From contig CANPZE010000014.1 of the NCBI GenBank assembly GCA_947589315.1, forward strand, positions 1 to 62,770: a stretch of 62,770 nt of DNA, given 5' to 3'. Below, one piece after another: positions 41,678 to 50,590 of this stretch; position 1 is the first letter of the stretch, and each line of letters opens with the position of its first letter. A program made the translations under genes and the position numbers. The notes beneath the pieces were generated by a model, which was not told the origin of the DNA, made no database searches, and worked only from the letters and a program-made list of their open reading frames with translations. This DNA comes from an uncultured Lachnospiraceae bacterium (GTDB lineage: Bacteria > Bacillota > Clostridia > Lachnospirales > Lachnospiraceae).

Positions 41678-44110
41678 TTACTGCGTCATTCTCCCCACAT
41701 CCTCTACAGTGGTATCCTCTCCCACATCTTCTACATCGTCTAATCCACCGCCTACAGGCTGCGTCGGCTTTGCATCAGAAGGCGCGGCAGGCTCCGGAGG
41801 CTCTGTCGGCTTAGTAGTCCGGTCCGGTTCTGCCGTATTCTCCGGCTCATCATCCGCAGCATCCGGATCAATGGTCTCCATAGGAGTAGGCGTAACCCCT
41901 GCTTCTTCCTCTGTCTGAGACAGGTCATCGCTATCAGAGAAGGTGGTGCCGGAACCATCTTCTGGCTGGTCAAAATCCTTATAAGCCTTCCCTGCATGCA
42001 GCTCTTCCATAAATTGTCTCCAGATATACAGAGGATAGGTATTACCGTAGAGATTACTCAATGTTCTGGGGGTGTCATACCCGACCCACACTGCAGTAGA
42101 ATAGTAAGGCGTATACCCACAGAACCAGCCGTCCTTCTTATCACTGGTAGTCCCTGTCTTACCTGCGCAAGGCATATTGGAAAGCCCTTTCCCAGCGGCT
42201 GTTCCCCGGATCAGGACTCCCTGCAGGATATTAGTCATTGTACGCGCCGCCGTCTCTTCATAAATCTGCTTCTCTTTTATCTTTTTGTTATTATTAACCA
42301 GAACCTTCCCCTCGGAATCCAGAATCTTCACAATACAAGTAGGCTCCCGGAACTTTCCGTCATTGGCCAGGGTGGCATAGGCAGATGCCATTTCCACAGT
42401 GCTGACGCCATTGGTAAGACCGCCCAGGGCTGCCGCCGGAACATTGTCCTGGCTGACAATCTTACTAAAATTCATTTTCCGCACATAGGACAGCCCCACC
42501 GAAGGGGTCAGTTCCTCAAATATTCGCCATGCTACTACATTCTTAGACTTTTCCACTGCCGTCCGCAAAGGAATCTTTCCGGAATAGGAGCCATCGGAGT
42601 TCCTGGGGCCTCCCTCAAAGTAAGTATCGTCTACGATCGTATCCGGCGTATAGCCATTCTCCAGCGCCGGCGTATATACTGCCAGAGGTTTAAAGGAACT
42701 TCCCGGCTGGCGGAAACTCTGATATGCCCGGTTCAGCGTATATCCGGTGAATTTTTTCTGATGGCGGCCGCCTACGATGGCTACCACCCTTCCATTGGTA
42801 TTATTAATACAGGTTGCCGCTCCCTGGAGCTCATACATTCCGTCCTTATTCTTCTCTGTAAAGGCAGCCAGTTGTTGGTTCACTGCCTTCTGCAGCTTCT
42901 TCTGCAGGCGGCGGTTCAGGGAAGTCCGTATCTCATATCCCTCCGTATACAGCGACTTATTACACTCATCATACATTTCCGAGTATTGCTCTTCGTATGC
43001 CTTTTCCTCTGCATCACTGTTAAAGCTATGGCGGAATTCAAAGCCCTGCTGCTCCATCAGCGCCTTTGTGGCGCAGCTCATTACATAAGTAGTCATATAA
43101 TCCTGATTCTTGATGGCCTCCGCCGGATTCAGCACAATGTCCTGGTAATAAGCATCGCTGTATTCTGCCGCTGTAATATAGTTGTGTTCCAGCATCTGAT
43201 CCAGAATACGGCCTTTCCGCTCTATAGTGTTGTCAAAATGCTCAAAGGGATCATAGAGGGTCGGACGGTTGGGGATCGAACAGAGAAATGCGATCTCCCC
43301 CAGGGTCAGATCCGATGCAGATTTGCTAAAATAGCCTCTGCTGGCCGCCTCAATCCCATAATATCCGCTGGAGAAATAAATGTTATTAATGTAAAATTCC
43401 AGGATTTCATCTTTATCATATTTCTTCTCCATTTCCATTGCGATGAAAATCTCCCGGATCTTCCGGGAATATGATTTGTCCGTATAGTCCAGATAAATCC
43501 CTCGTGCCAGCTGCTGTGTGATCGTACTGGCTCCCCGGCTGGCCTCTTCCCCCCGCATTTTGCTTTTTATCAAAGACAGGCCCGCGCTAAGGATTGCCTT
43601 AAGATCATAACCGGAATGCTTATAGAAATCTCTGTCCTCGGTTACTACAAAGGCATCCTTTACAGCCTGGGGAATCTCGTCATACGTAAGGTAATAGGAT
43701 TCCTTGTCACCCTTTAATTGGGCGATCGCCCGGCCTTTGCTGTCGTATACCAGGCTGGCTTCCGACACCTTGAAGGTGTCCTCGCTGGATTTCTTCACCA
43801 AATCCTTTGCCTCAGACTGCCATTTTAAAAGTGTGCTGCCATATTTCACATAAAATAAAATCATTCCTGCCAGGACGGCCAGCAGAAAAATAAGAAAGAA
43901 CAGCTTGATAGCCAGACGCAGTCTGGGATGTTTCTTCTTCCTCCGCTTTCTCTGACTGCCCTTGCCGGCAGAACTGGAAGTCCTGTGGCTTTGGCTGCTC
44001 TTCTGGTTTTTCTTTCTGGGGCTTGTAGTCCGGCTGCTCTCACCGGCTGTCCCTGCGGCTGCTCTTGTACTGGCGCCGGATCCGGCATTTGTTCTTCTTA
44101 TATCGCTCAT
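41678..44110 (-). CDS. Class A penicillin-binding protein (PBP1A type)
   Basis: An 810-residue bifunctional peptidoglycan synthase. A basic, Ser/Lys-rich cytoplasmic N-terminus (residues 1-60) precedes the membrane helix (about 65-88). The glycosyltransferase (GT51) domain has VTEDRDFYKHSGYD and ASTITQQLARG. The transpeptidase domain has the SxxK active serine in GSSFKPL, SxN in EKSKNVV, and KTGTT. A C-terminal Pro/Thr/Glu-rich tail of about 90 residues follows. It joins lipid II into glycan strands and crosslinks them outside the membrane. ATG at 44110 (GGAG 6 nt before) is preferred to 44122. First gene of a six-gene operon running to 36388. Confidence 0.93.
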   Translation of the reverse strand: MSDIRRTNAGSGASTRAAAGTAGESSRTTSPRKKNQKSSQSHRTSSSAGKGSQRKRRKKKHPRLRLAIKLFFLIFLLAVLAGMILFYVKYGSTLLKWQSEAKDLVKKSSEDTFKVSEASLVYDSKGRAIAQLKGDKESYYLTYDEIPQAVKDAFVVTEDRDFYKHSGYDLKAILSAGLSLIKSKMRGEEASRGASTITQQLARGIYLDYTDKSYSRKIREIFIAMEMEKKYDKDEILEFYINNIYFSSGYYGIEAASRGYFSKSASDLTLGEIAFLCSIPNRPTLYDPFEHFDNTIERKGRILDQMLEHNYITAAEYSDAYYQDIVLNPAEAIKNQDYMTTYVMSCATKALMEQQGFEFRHSFNSDAEEKAYEEQYSEMYDECNKSLYTEGYEIRTSLNRRLQKKLQKAVNQQLAAFTEKNKDGMYELQGAATCINNTNGRVVAIVGGRHQKKFTGYTLNRAYQSFRQPGSSFKPLAVYTPALENGYTPDTIVDDTYFEGGPRNSDGSYSGKIPLRTAVEKSKNVVAWRIFEELTPSVGLSYVRKMNFSKIVSQDNVPAAALGGLTNGVSTVEMASAYATLANDGKFREPTCIVKILDSEGKVLVNNNKKIKEKQIYEETAARTMTNILQGVLIRGTAAGKGLSNMPCAGKTGTTSDKKDGWFCGYTPYYSTAVWVGYDTPRTLSNLYGNTYPLYIWRQFMEELHAGKAYKDFDQPEDGSGTTFSDSDDLSQTEEEAGVTPTPMETIDPDAADDEPENTAEPDRTTKPTEPPEPAAPSDAKPTQPVGGGLDDVEDVGEDTTVEDVGRMTQ

Positions 44111-44357
44111 ATCAATCTCCATCTATTCCACGCTATAACGCCTTGCTAACTTATGGTATCATAGCATATTTTTAACAAAATTGCATCCCATACAAAGAGA
44201 CTTAACAAAAACTAAAGATTTTCTTTATATATGGATTTTCCTGCCTTCCTCTGCAAGATACCTGCAATTTATGATTAAAATGGAAATTTATGACAATACT
44301 TCATAATAAATCTTTCATAATTTATTGGTAACATAACAGAAAGGAGTATATACATCT

Positions 44358-45167
44358 ATGTCACATCCTATTTCACATGGCAGAAAGCGGGTCCTTCTGG
44401 ACCGCCTTCCTAATTTGCTGTCCCCCCGCCTTCTCCTGCTGATCCTTTTATATTCTATGGCCTTTACATTGCTGATCCTGGGCTTTAAAATGATCCGCCT
44501 GGAACACCGGATCGAAGTGGCGGACCAGCAGCTGACGGATACGCAGAATATCCCCTACGCCGAGGACGTCCCTCTGTACCAGCAGGAAAGCAGGGAAGAA
44601 CTCCAAAAGGGGATCGCAGACAACATCATCCGCCTCCATGTGATCGCCAACAGCGATTCCCAGCGGGATCAGGCTTTGAAGCTGGAGGTGCGGGACAATA
44701 TTATCTCCCAGCTCCAGACTGCCCTGAAAAATGTCTCCAATATGGCCGATGCCCGTTCCCGGATTTTGTCAGAGAGCGCCTCGATCCAGCAGACAGCCTC
44801 CCGGATCATCTCAAGAGAGGGCTACCAATATACTGTTAAGGTCTCTCTGGGACAAAGATATTTTCCGGTAAAAGTCTACGGCGACCTGACTTTTCCAGCC
44901 GGGGAGTATGAGGCATTATGTGTGGAAATCGGCGAGGCGGGCGGCCGGAATTGGTGGTGCGTACTCTTCCCCAGCCTCTGCTTCCTGGATGAGACCTGCG
45001 CCGTTGTGCCGGAAGAATCTAAGGAAAAGCTGAAGACCTCTCTGACACAGGAAGAATACGCTTCCCTGACGCAAAGCAATACAGAGGAGAACGCCCCCAC
45101 ACCCTCCCGGGAGCCGGAAGTAAAGCTGCATCTGGCTTTCTGGGATCTCCTGACAGGAAACCAATAA
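44358..45167 (+). CDS. spoIIR: Stage II sporulation protein R
   Basis: A 269-residue SpoIIR. A membrane anchor at residues 26-46 is followed by the secreted domain with EELQKGIADNIIRLHVIANSDS, DQALKLEVRDNIISQLQ, and GRNWWCVLFPSLCFLDE. It is made in the forespore and signals the mother-cell protease SpoIIGA to process pro-sigma E. Its presence, with spoVF genes, shows an endospore-forming lineage. It is divergent from PBP1A across a 247-nt gap in which no convincing sigma-F promoter was found. An AAAGGAG site lies upstream of the ATG. Confidence 0.92.
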   Translation: MSHPISHGRKRVLLDRLPNLLSPRLLLLILLYSMAFTLLILGFKMIRLEHRIEVADQQLTDTQNIPYAEDVPLYQQESREELQKGIADNIIRLHVIANSDSQRDQALKLEVRDNIISQLQTALKNVSNMADARSRILSESASIQQTASRIISREGYQYTVKVSLGQRYFPVKVYGDLTFPAGEYEALCVEIGEAGGRNWWCVLFPSLCFLDETCAVVPEESKEKLKTSLTQEEYASLTQSNTEENAPTPSREPEVKLHLAFWDLLTGNQ

Positions 45168-45289
45168 GAGCGAACGGCGGCCTGCAGCATAACTGTGGGA
45201 TGGCGACCCGGCCCTTAGGTTTGTATGGACAGATGGAATGGTGTATGGTATCATTTTCTGTTGAAGAAACAGAAGGGAGAGATACAGTA

Positions 45290-45766
45290 ATGTTAAAGGA
45301 AAATGTCGTGATCACCATCTGCGGAACTCAATATGATACCTCAGACAGCCCGGAACAGGTAAAGACCACCCAGACCGGCACATACCGCCGGATAGGGAAC
45401 AAGCATGTTTTCCTATATGATGAGGTTCTGAATGAATCTTTATTTCAAAAGCCCATGGTCGCCAAGAGCATTCTGAAGATTTCCCCGGAAGAAGTACACA
45501 TTACAAAAAAAGGACCTGCCCAGACCGACATGCTCTTTCAGCCTGGCTTGTCCTATTCTACCTATTATGACACCCCCCTGGGCACACTGCAGATGTGCCT
45601 GTCCACCGGTTTCCTGGACGTACAGGAGACAGAGGATTCCCTCCATGTATTTCTACAATACAGCATGGATATCAATTACAACCATACCGCTAATTGTACG
45701 ATTGAAATTTCCATATCTTCCTTAGAAGGAGGAATCCGGGAAGAAGAAAGGGGCGATGCTCTTTAA
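45290..45766 (+). CDS. DUF1934 domain protein
   Basis: A 158-residue protein of the DUF1934 (YwiB-like) family: a small calycin-like beta barrel with KENVVITICGTQYDT, GTYRRIGNKHVFLYDEV, and MDINYNHTANCTIEISIS. Homologues are found next to sporulation or translation genes in Firmicutes and have no known function. ATG at 45290 follows GGAGAG by 8 nt and begins the conserved domain; an upstream extension has no support. TTGTAT-N17-TATGGT (45221-45249) is a weak promoter candidate. Confidence 0.85.
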   Translation: MLKENVVITICGTQYDTSDSPEQVKTTQTGTYRRIGNKHVFLYDEVLNESLFQKPMVAKSILKISPEEVHITKKGPAQTDMLFQPGLSYSTYYDTPLGTLQMCLSTGFLDVQETEDSLHVFLQYSMDINYNHTANCTIEISISSLEGGIREEERGDAL

Positions 45767-45777
45767 CAGAGCGCTCT

Positions 45778-45787
45778 CCCCCCCCCC
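45778..45787. repeat. C10 homopolymer between convergent genes
   Basis: Ten C on the plus strand in the 30-nt gap between DUF1934 and the next, convergent gene. The perfect palindrome AGAGCGCTCT adjoins it. Noncoding, so no phase-variation effect on a frame is expected. Confidence 0.85.
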
Positions 45788-45796
45788 GCCTGCACT

Positions 45797-46348
45797 TTAT
45801 TTTTTCTTTTTCTTTTCCTTTTCTTTCTGGCTTTTTTCTTCCATCTGCTGCACCTTCTGCAGCTGGCTGTCCATTTTGTCCCTCATTTTCTCACTGAATT
45901 TCTTCTTTCTGTGCGCAGCTTCCGGATTCACGCGACCCCCTTTGATCTCCATAATATAGATACCGCTGATAACAGCTTTTACTTCCTTCTTTACCGGCAT
46001 CTGGTCAAAAATCTTCTCCTCACAGATGAAGGACATGATCCTGGGCCCAATCTTCGCTTTTACAATAGGCACTTTCTGTCCCCGGAAACGCTTTGGCGTC
46101 TGTTCGATCATTATTGAAGGAAGACCGGAGTCCTTTAATTTCATCCTTTTTTTATCAATGACCAAAAGAGAAGCCGTCTGGGCCGCCGCCCGCAATTCCT
46201 TCTGAGATTCTTCCTGACGGGTCTGCAGCTTTTTCCCATAAATGCTCAAAGCCACAAGGGCTGCTATGAGTAAAACAGCTACTACAATACATACCACTGC
46301 CCATACTTTGATGCCCATCACCGGCATCCACACAATTTGACCATACAT
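45797..46348 (-). CDS. Small membrane protein with lysine-rich tail
   Basis: A 183-residue protein not recognised. One N-terminal membrane helix (about residues 10-35, VWAVVCIVVAVLLIAALVAL) is followed by a coiled, charged stretch (KKLQTRQEESQKELRAA), a compact middle domain (about 55-130) with RFRGQKVPIVKAKIGPRIMSF, and a lysine/glutamate-rich C-terminal tail (EKSQKEKEKKKKK). ATG at 46348 follows GGAGG by 8 nt and is preferred to an in-frame TTG at 46363. It may be an anchoring or scaffolding protein. It lies after plsC on the same strand with an 86-nt gap. Confidence 0.75.
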   Translation of the reverse strand: MYGQIVWMPVMGIKVWAVVCIVVAVLLIAALVALSIYGKKLQTRQEESQKELRAAAQTASLLVIDKKRMKLKDSGLPSIMIEQTPKRFRGQKVPIVKAKIGPRIMSFICEEKIFDQMPVKKEVKAVISGIYIMEIKGGRVNPEAAHRKKKFSEKMRDKMDSQLQKVQQMEEKSQKEKEKKKKK

Positions 46349-46434
46349 AAATCTATCCTCCAAATCCTCTGTTCACAACAAACTGCAAAATATCATACCA
46401 TATTTTTTCTGATCTGAAAATCCCTTTTTCCGCA

Positions 46435-47163
46435 TTACACCAGAGACGCATTCCGGTCCACTGTCTGCTGCAGGATATCCCGGACAGTCTCTCCAATATG
46501 CTTCTTCTCCTCCCGGGTCATTTGATCCATATACAGGGGCTGGCAATATTCTACAATCACATGCGCTTTATGGATCCAGGGAAGATGCTGCTCAAAGATC
46601 GCATCATTATTATTCATGGCTACCGGTACTACGGGGCAGCCCGCTTTATCTGCCATTTTAAAACTGGCATTGTGAAAGGGAAGAAGCTTTTCTTCATGGT
46701 TCCGCGTCCCCTCCGGCGCAATAAATATAGAGTGGCCTGATTTGAGTAGCTCCGCCCCCTCCAAAATGGTCTTCATTCCCTGCCGGATATCGCTCCTGTC
46801 TAAAAACAGGCAGTGCATATATTTCATCCATCGTGTGATCATTGGAATATGGTCCAATTCCTTTTTGGAGACGAATCCCATCGGCCTGGGGCCTGTGGTA
46901 TAACCTACCAAAATGTCAAAAAAGCTTCGATGGTTAAACGTATACAGGGCAGCCTGTCCCTGCAGGATATTTTCCTTCCCCCTGACTGTCACCTTTACTC
47001 CGGATATGCACAGAATAACCCGAAACGCATTGGCAATCAGATGCTGGGCAAACCGGGGCTTCAGCGAAGGATTGATCTTACCAATGATCCATCCCACGAT
47101 AAACATAGGTATGCTAAATATGTAGTATAATATCAAAAACACGCCAACCAACAATAGTCTCAT
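46435..47163 (-). CDS. plsC: 1-acyl-sn-glycerol-3-phosphate acyltransferase
   Basis: A 242-residue PlsC. The HX4D catalytic motif is in FNHRSFFDILV, EGTR is in IFIAPEGTRNHEEK, and a hydrophobic N-terminus (residues 3-25) anchors the enzyme. It adds the second acyl chain to lysophosphatidic acid at the inner membrane face. ATG at 47163 follows GGAG by 7 nt; upstream ATGs extend the frame but lack a comparable ribosome site. The usual length is about 240 residues. Confidence 0.92.
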   Translation of the reverse strand: MRLLLVGVFLILYYIFSIPMFIVGWIIGKINPSLKPRFAQHLIANAFRVILCISGVKVTVRGKENILQGQAALYTFNHRSFFDILVGYTTGPRPMGFVSKKELDHIPMITRWMKYMHCLFLDRSDIRQGMKTILEGAELLKSGHSIFIAPEGTRNHEEKLLPFHNASFKMADKAGCPVVPVAMNNNDAIFEQHLPWIHKAHVIVEYCQPLYMDQMTREEKKHIGETVRDILQQTVDRNASLV

Positions 47164-47301
47164 AACCGATCTCCATTCTTTCATAATTCCCCAACGGCAT
47201 ATTGAGGCATTATTATTACTATATAAAAAAAAACAAAAAAAGACAAGAGAAAATAATCCCGCCAATCTCCCTGCAGCATTTTTCAGCCTTCACGCAGAAA
47301 A

Positions 47302-47340
47302 CGGGACAGAGATTTCCGTCTTGTGAAAATCTCTGTCCCG
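47302..47340 (-). terminator. Terminator after VanY-type gene
   Basis: A 14-bp stem (47302-47315 and 47327-47340) with an extended imperfect base. On the minus strand it is followed by TTTTCTG. It separates the VanY-type gene from plsC. Confidence 0.7.
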
Positions 47341-47353
47341 CTTTCTGAAAACA

Positions 47354-48556
47354 TTATTGGGAAAGATTCCCTGCATCCTCCTGCGTTACGCTTGCAGCTT
47401 CTCCATCCACAGGCGCTTCAGGCTCCTGGGGCGATGTGGGTTCTGCCGGAGGCGCCGTCTCTTCCGGCGTTATCGTTTCCTCAATCATTGCCGGCGTAAC
47501 AGTCGGCTTAACCGGCTTGCTTGTCGCCTTAGGCTTTTTCGTAGCTGCCGGCTTCCTGGTCTGGGATGGTTTCGCCGTTGCGGCCGGCTTCTTTGTCTTC
47601 CCCGGCGTAGCCGAAGGCAATGCAGAGGGCGATGCAGGATTCTCTACAGGCCTTCTGGTTACTTTAGGCGTAGGCGCTGCCGTCAGCTCCGGCCCATTCG
47701 CCGTATCGGCTCCCTCCGTATCATCAATCTGGCTGACCGGCTCTTTGATCTTATCATCTTCCAATGTCTTCTGATAGTATTCCTCCAGCGTCATATCCTT
47801 CTTATAAAGATGCGCTGCCAACCGTTTCCCTACATAACGAATATGCCAGGGTTCATAGCTATATCCTGTTATCTTTGTCTTATCCTTAGGATAACGGATA
47901 ATAAACCCAAACTTATGGCAATTGTCTGCCAGCCACCTTCCCTCCTGAGTATCCCCAAAGCTTTCCTCCAAGGCGCAGCCCACGGAATCACTGGATACAT
48001 CAATGGACAATCCGGTCTGGTGTTCACTGGTCCCCGGTCTGGCAGAAACCAGATCGGTAGTCTCCATTCCCCGGCTCCGCACATTTCCTTCATAAATTTC
48101 CTGCTGCCGGGCATAGGAACGATATGCCGACACCCCCTTGAGCACAACCCCCTGCTCCGCCGCTGCAGCAAAAAGCTTCTCTAACGCACAAGCCGTCTCC
48201 TGGCGTACATAACTCTTCTCATATGTCCCATAAAAGCTAAAACGGATATTGGGTACTGTCAGATCTCCCGGTACATAATCCTTTGATAAAGGATACTGGC
48301 GATTTACCAGCACGGCAATATTATCCGGATCAGTCTCAACCTGGATCATATTCTCCTCTTCTGAGGAACGCCTGCGGACAGCAATCCCCGCATTCTCCTC
48401 TTTTTTATTATTATCCTCGTCATAATAATATTCATAACCTACGTCCTCTGTGTCTGAGGATGCATCCGTACCCGCCCGGAAATGTCCGGACTGACTGGAT
48501 AAAAGCCCCAAAAACACGGTAACTAAAATTCCAAAAACGGCAACTGCCTTTTTCAT
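47354..48556 (-). CDS. D-alanyl-D-alanine carboxypeptidase, VanY type (M15B)
   Basis: A 400-residue secreted zinc peptidase. A signal sequence (residues 1-22) is followed by an acidic linker and the M15B domain with SEHQTGLSIDV (zinc His and Asp) and EPWHIRYV (catalytic Glu and zinc His). It removes the terminal D-Ala from peptidoglycan stems. The C-terminal 120 residues are low-complexity, rich in Thr, Pro, Ala and Lys (KKPAATAKPSQT-type repeats), and probably bind or cross the wall. Related to VanY, but glycopeptide resistance needs a D-Ala-D-Lac or D-Ser ligase, absent here. An extended -10 element lies 120 nt upstream. Confidence 0.92.
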   Translation of the reverse strand: MKKAVAVFGILVTVFLGLLSSQSGHFRAGTDASSDTEDVGYEYYYDEDNNKKEENAGIAVRRRSSEEENMIQVETDPDNIAVLVNRQYPLSKDYVPGDLTVPNIRFSFYGTYEKSYVRQETACALEKLFAAAAEQGVVLKGVSAYRSYARQQEIYEGNVRSRGMETTDLVSARPGTSEHQTGLSIDVSSDSVGCALEESFGDTQEGRWLADNCHKFGFIIRYPKDKTKITGYSYEPWHIRYVGKRLAAHLYKKDMTLEEYYQKTLEDDKIKEPVSQIDDTEGADTANGPELTAAPTPKVTRRPVENPASPSALPSATPGKTKKPAATAKPSQTRKPAATKKPKATSKPVKPTVTPAMIEETITPEETAPPAEPTSPQEPEAPVDGEAASVTQEDAGNLSQ

Positions 48557-48683
48557 CCGTAATTACTCCTTCTCTATCCCTATCCTATGTTCCTTCCATA
48601 ACGCTGCTGCATCTGGCCTGCCCATAACCGGCTTACGGCCAAAATCTATTAGAAATACTAAATATTGTTAAAAATTTGAATCC

Positions 48684-48692
48684 ATTATACCA
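48684..48692 (-). promoter_or_regulatory. Extended -10 promoter for VanY-type gene
   Basis: Minus strand TGGTATAAT, an extended -10 element with no good -35, about 130 nt before the ATG. Confidence 0.45.
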
Positions 48693-48754
48693 CATATTGA
48701 AAGAAAATCTAGTGAAAGATCTATTAAATTATATAAATTTTATATTAAGACTTT

Positions 48755-48783
48755 TTTACTTCTCCGCTGCAATATGCTATAAT
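48755..48783 (+). promoter_or_regulatory. Promoter for ispE
   Basis: TTTACT (48755-48760), 17-nt spacer, TATAAT (48778-48783), about 23 nt before the likely ATG. It is divergent from the VanY-type promoter. Confidence 0.6.
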
Positions 48784-48812
48784 AGTGGGCATCAATAAAG
48801 GAGAGTTTGCTT

Positions 48813-49694
48813 ATGAATCCATTGATTTCCATAAAAGCGCCAGCCAAGATCAACCTGACTCTTGACGTAACCGGCCAAAGACCGGATGGCTATCACGAAT
48901 TGCGTATGATCATGCAGACCATCGATCTCTGCGATGAGATCACCATAGAGAAGATCCCGGAGAAAACTATCCTATTCTCCATGGAGCCCGAACTGCCCGA
49001 CCCAATCCCTCCTCAGGAGAACCTGGTCTGGAAGGCTGCCGATCTGATGAAAGAGACCTTTGCTCTTCCCGGAGGCTTCCGGATCCATCTGAGGAAACAG
49101 ATCCCGGCGGCGGCCGGCCTGGCCGGAGGCAGCGCTGATTGCGCCGCTACTCTTCTGGGGATCAACACGTTATGCGACTTACAGCAAAGCCTGGAGCAGC
49201 TATGTGGCCTGGGCGTGGCTCTGGGAGCCGATGTTCCCTTTTGTATCCGTCAGGGAACCATGCTTTCTGAAGGGATCGGGGACGTCCTGACCCCTCTGCC
49301 GCCCCTTCCTCCCCTATGGGCGCTCCTGATCAAGCCGGCAGTGGCGGTAAGCACCGCTTATGTATATACCCACCTGGAGCTGGACAGGCTGCAGCAGCGG
49401 CCCGATACGGATCATGTGATCGACTGTATCCGGCGGCGGGATATGCCGGGCATGGCAGCCGGCATGGCAAATGTCCTGGAGACCGTTACCATCCCCCTGC
49501 ATCCGATGCTGGCCCGGCTAAAGCAGTTTCTCTCTGATAACGGAGCGATCGCCTCTTTGATGAGCGGCAGCGGCCCTACGGTCTATGGATTATATCAGGA
49601 TGAGATCCTGGCTCAGATGGCTTTACAGAAAGCCCGGGCACAATATGGAAGCTGCGAGATCTTCCTGTGCCAGGCCAGAGTTCCAAAAAAATAA
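48813..49694 (+). CDS. ispE: 4-diphosphocytidyl-2-C-methyl-D-erythritol kinase
   Basis: A 293-residue GHMP kinase of the MEP isoprenoid pathway. It phosphorylates CDP-ME with ATP. SIKAPAKINLTLDV (N-terminus), PAAAGLAGGSADCAATLL (ATP loop) and SLMSGSGPTVYGLY near the C-terminus are typical. ATG at 48813 follows AGGAGAG by 8 nt; an in-frame TTG six bases earlier has no better site. Isoprenoids made here feed the undecaprenyl carrier used by the polysaccharide and peptidoglycan genes in the window. Confidence 0.96.
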   Translation: MNPLISIKAPAKINLTLDVTGQRPDGYHELRMIMQTIDLCDEITIEKIPEKTILFSMEPELPDPIPPQENLVWKAADLMKETFALPGGFRIHLRKQIPAAAGLAGGSADCAATLLGINTLCDLQQSLEQLCGLGVALGADVPFCIRQGTMLSEGIGDVLTPLPPLPPLWALLIKPAVAVSTAYVYTHLELDRLQQRPDTDHVIDCIRRRDMPGMAAGMANVLETVTIPLHPMLARLKQFLSDNGAIASLMSGSGPTVYGLYQDEILAQMALQKARAQYGSCEIFLCQARVPKK

Positions 49695-49713
49695 GAAAAT
49701 TTTAAATAACTGC

Positions 49714-49740
49714 TAAATATTTACAGAAAAGTACCGATAT
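49714..49740 (+). promoter_or_regulatory. Sigma-28 (flagellar) type promoter
   Basis: TAAA (49714-49717), 15-nt spacer, ACCGATAT (49733-49740), close to the sigma-28/SigD consensus TAAA-N15-GCCGATAT. It lies 111 nt before the downstream ATG, so that gene may belong to the late motility regulon. Confidence 0.55.
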
Positions 49741-49851
49741 ATTCTATAACAGTAAGTAACTTTATCAATATTTTGCATTTTGTTAAAGGAGTAACGAAAT
49801 TTATTGTATTCTTATTAATTGGGGGATGCATCAAGAAAAAGGAGGTTCATT

Positions 49852-50493
49852 ATGGAATTATCATCTGTAAACAATAATGTAAACGCTTATGCTGCTGCAA
49901 ATACTGCCGCTGTAGCAGAGGAGATCGAGAATACTGCAGAGCAGGTTACCGATCCCTCCGAGGACAAGGCTGCTGTATATGAGAAATCCCAGGAGACAGC
50001 GAAAGACAGCGCTAACCGTATCTATGACCGGGACAGCATCGTTGCTAAGTTAAAGGCTGATCAGCAGAGCCGCATTGACAGCATGCAAAGCCTGGTACAG
50101 AAACTCCTGTCCAAGCAGGCAGACAAAGCAGCCAACTTCTTTAACCTGACCACTTCTACCAACCTGGCAGATACCTTCCGCCAGATTTCTCAAGATGTAG
50201 ATCAGGAGACAATTGACGCAGCAAAGGAATCTATTTCCGAGGACGGCTACTGGGGAGTAAACCAGACCTCCGATAGACTGGTAAGCATGGCCATCGCCCT
50301 TTCCGGCGGAGACACCTCCAAAGCGGATCTTCTGATGGATGCCATCCAGAAGGGCTATGACAAGGCTACTGCTGCCTGGGGCGAAGATCTCCCTCAGCTC
50401 TGTAAAGATACCTTGGATGCTACGATGCAGAAGATGGAGGACTGGAAAGCAGGCAAGACTACTGCTGCCGACTATTCTACCTATCTGCAGTAA
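49852..50493 (+). CDS. Hypothetical protein, possibly flagellar/motility associated
   Basis: A 213-residue protein not assigned to a named family. The N-terminus is low-complexity in Ala, Asn and Ser (MELSSVNNNVNAYAAANTAA), as in secreted flagellar hook-type proteins. A long helical region follows (EKSQETAKDSANRIYDRD, KADQQSRIDSMQSLVQKLL), then a second conserved block (EDGYWGVNQTSDRLVSMAIALSGGD, split over residues 125-150). There is no signal peptide or membrane helix. I recall related proteins in flagellated Firmicutes, but did not search. AAGGAGG lies 6 nt before the ATG. The promoter and the downstream terminator make it a single-gene unit. Confidence 0.78.
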   Translation: MELSSVNNNVNAYAAANTAAVAEEIENTAEQVTDPSEDKAAVYEKSQETAKDSANRIYDRDSIVAKLKADQQSRIDSMQSLVQKLLSKQADKAANFFNLTTSTNLADTFRQISQDVDQETIDAAKESISEDGYWGVNQTSDRLVSMAIALSGGDTSKADLLMDAIQKGYDKATAAWGEDLPQLCKDTLDATMQKMEDWKAGKTTAADYSTYLQ

Positions 50494-50541
50494 AAATATC
50501 TGCAGTAAAAAGGAACATGTATTTTCTTAGAAATCAAAACA

Positions 50542-50580
50542 GGGTCTTTCATGAAACCATTTCATGAAAGACCCCTTTTT
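50542..50580 (+). terminator. Rho-independent terminator
   Basis: A 15-bp perfect stem (50542-50556 and 50560-50574) with a 3-nt loop, then CCTTTTTT. A strong terminator for the 49852-50493 gene, also placed to end the convergent CotH transcript. Confidence 0.88.
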
Positions 50581-50590
50581 TCTGTTCTGC

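Noticed and set aside
41996-43474. 492-codon open frame on the plus strand
   Set aside because: It lies antisense to the well-supported PBP1A gene, whose motifs are all in place; no ribosome site or family match on the plus strand.
44280-44357. Possible sigma-F promoter before spoIIR
   Set aside because: GGTAACATAA resembles the -10, but no suitable -35 lies at the right distance.
47357-48184. 275-codon plus-strand open frame, Arg/Leu-rich
   Set aside because: Antisense to the VanY-type gene, generated by its Lys/Pro-rich tail.
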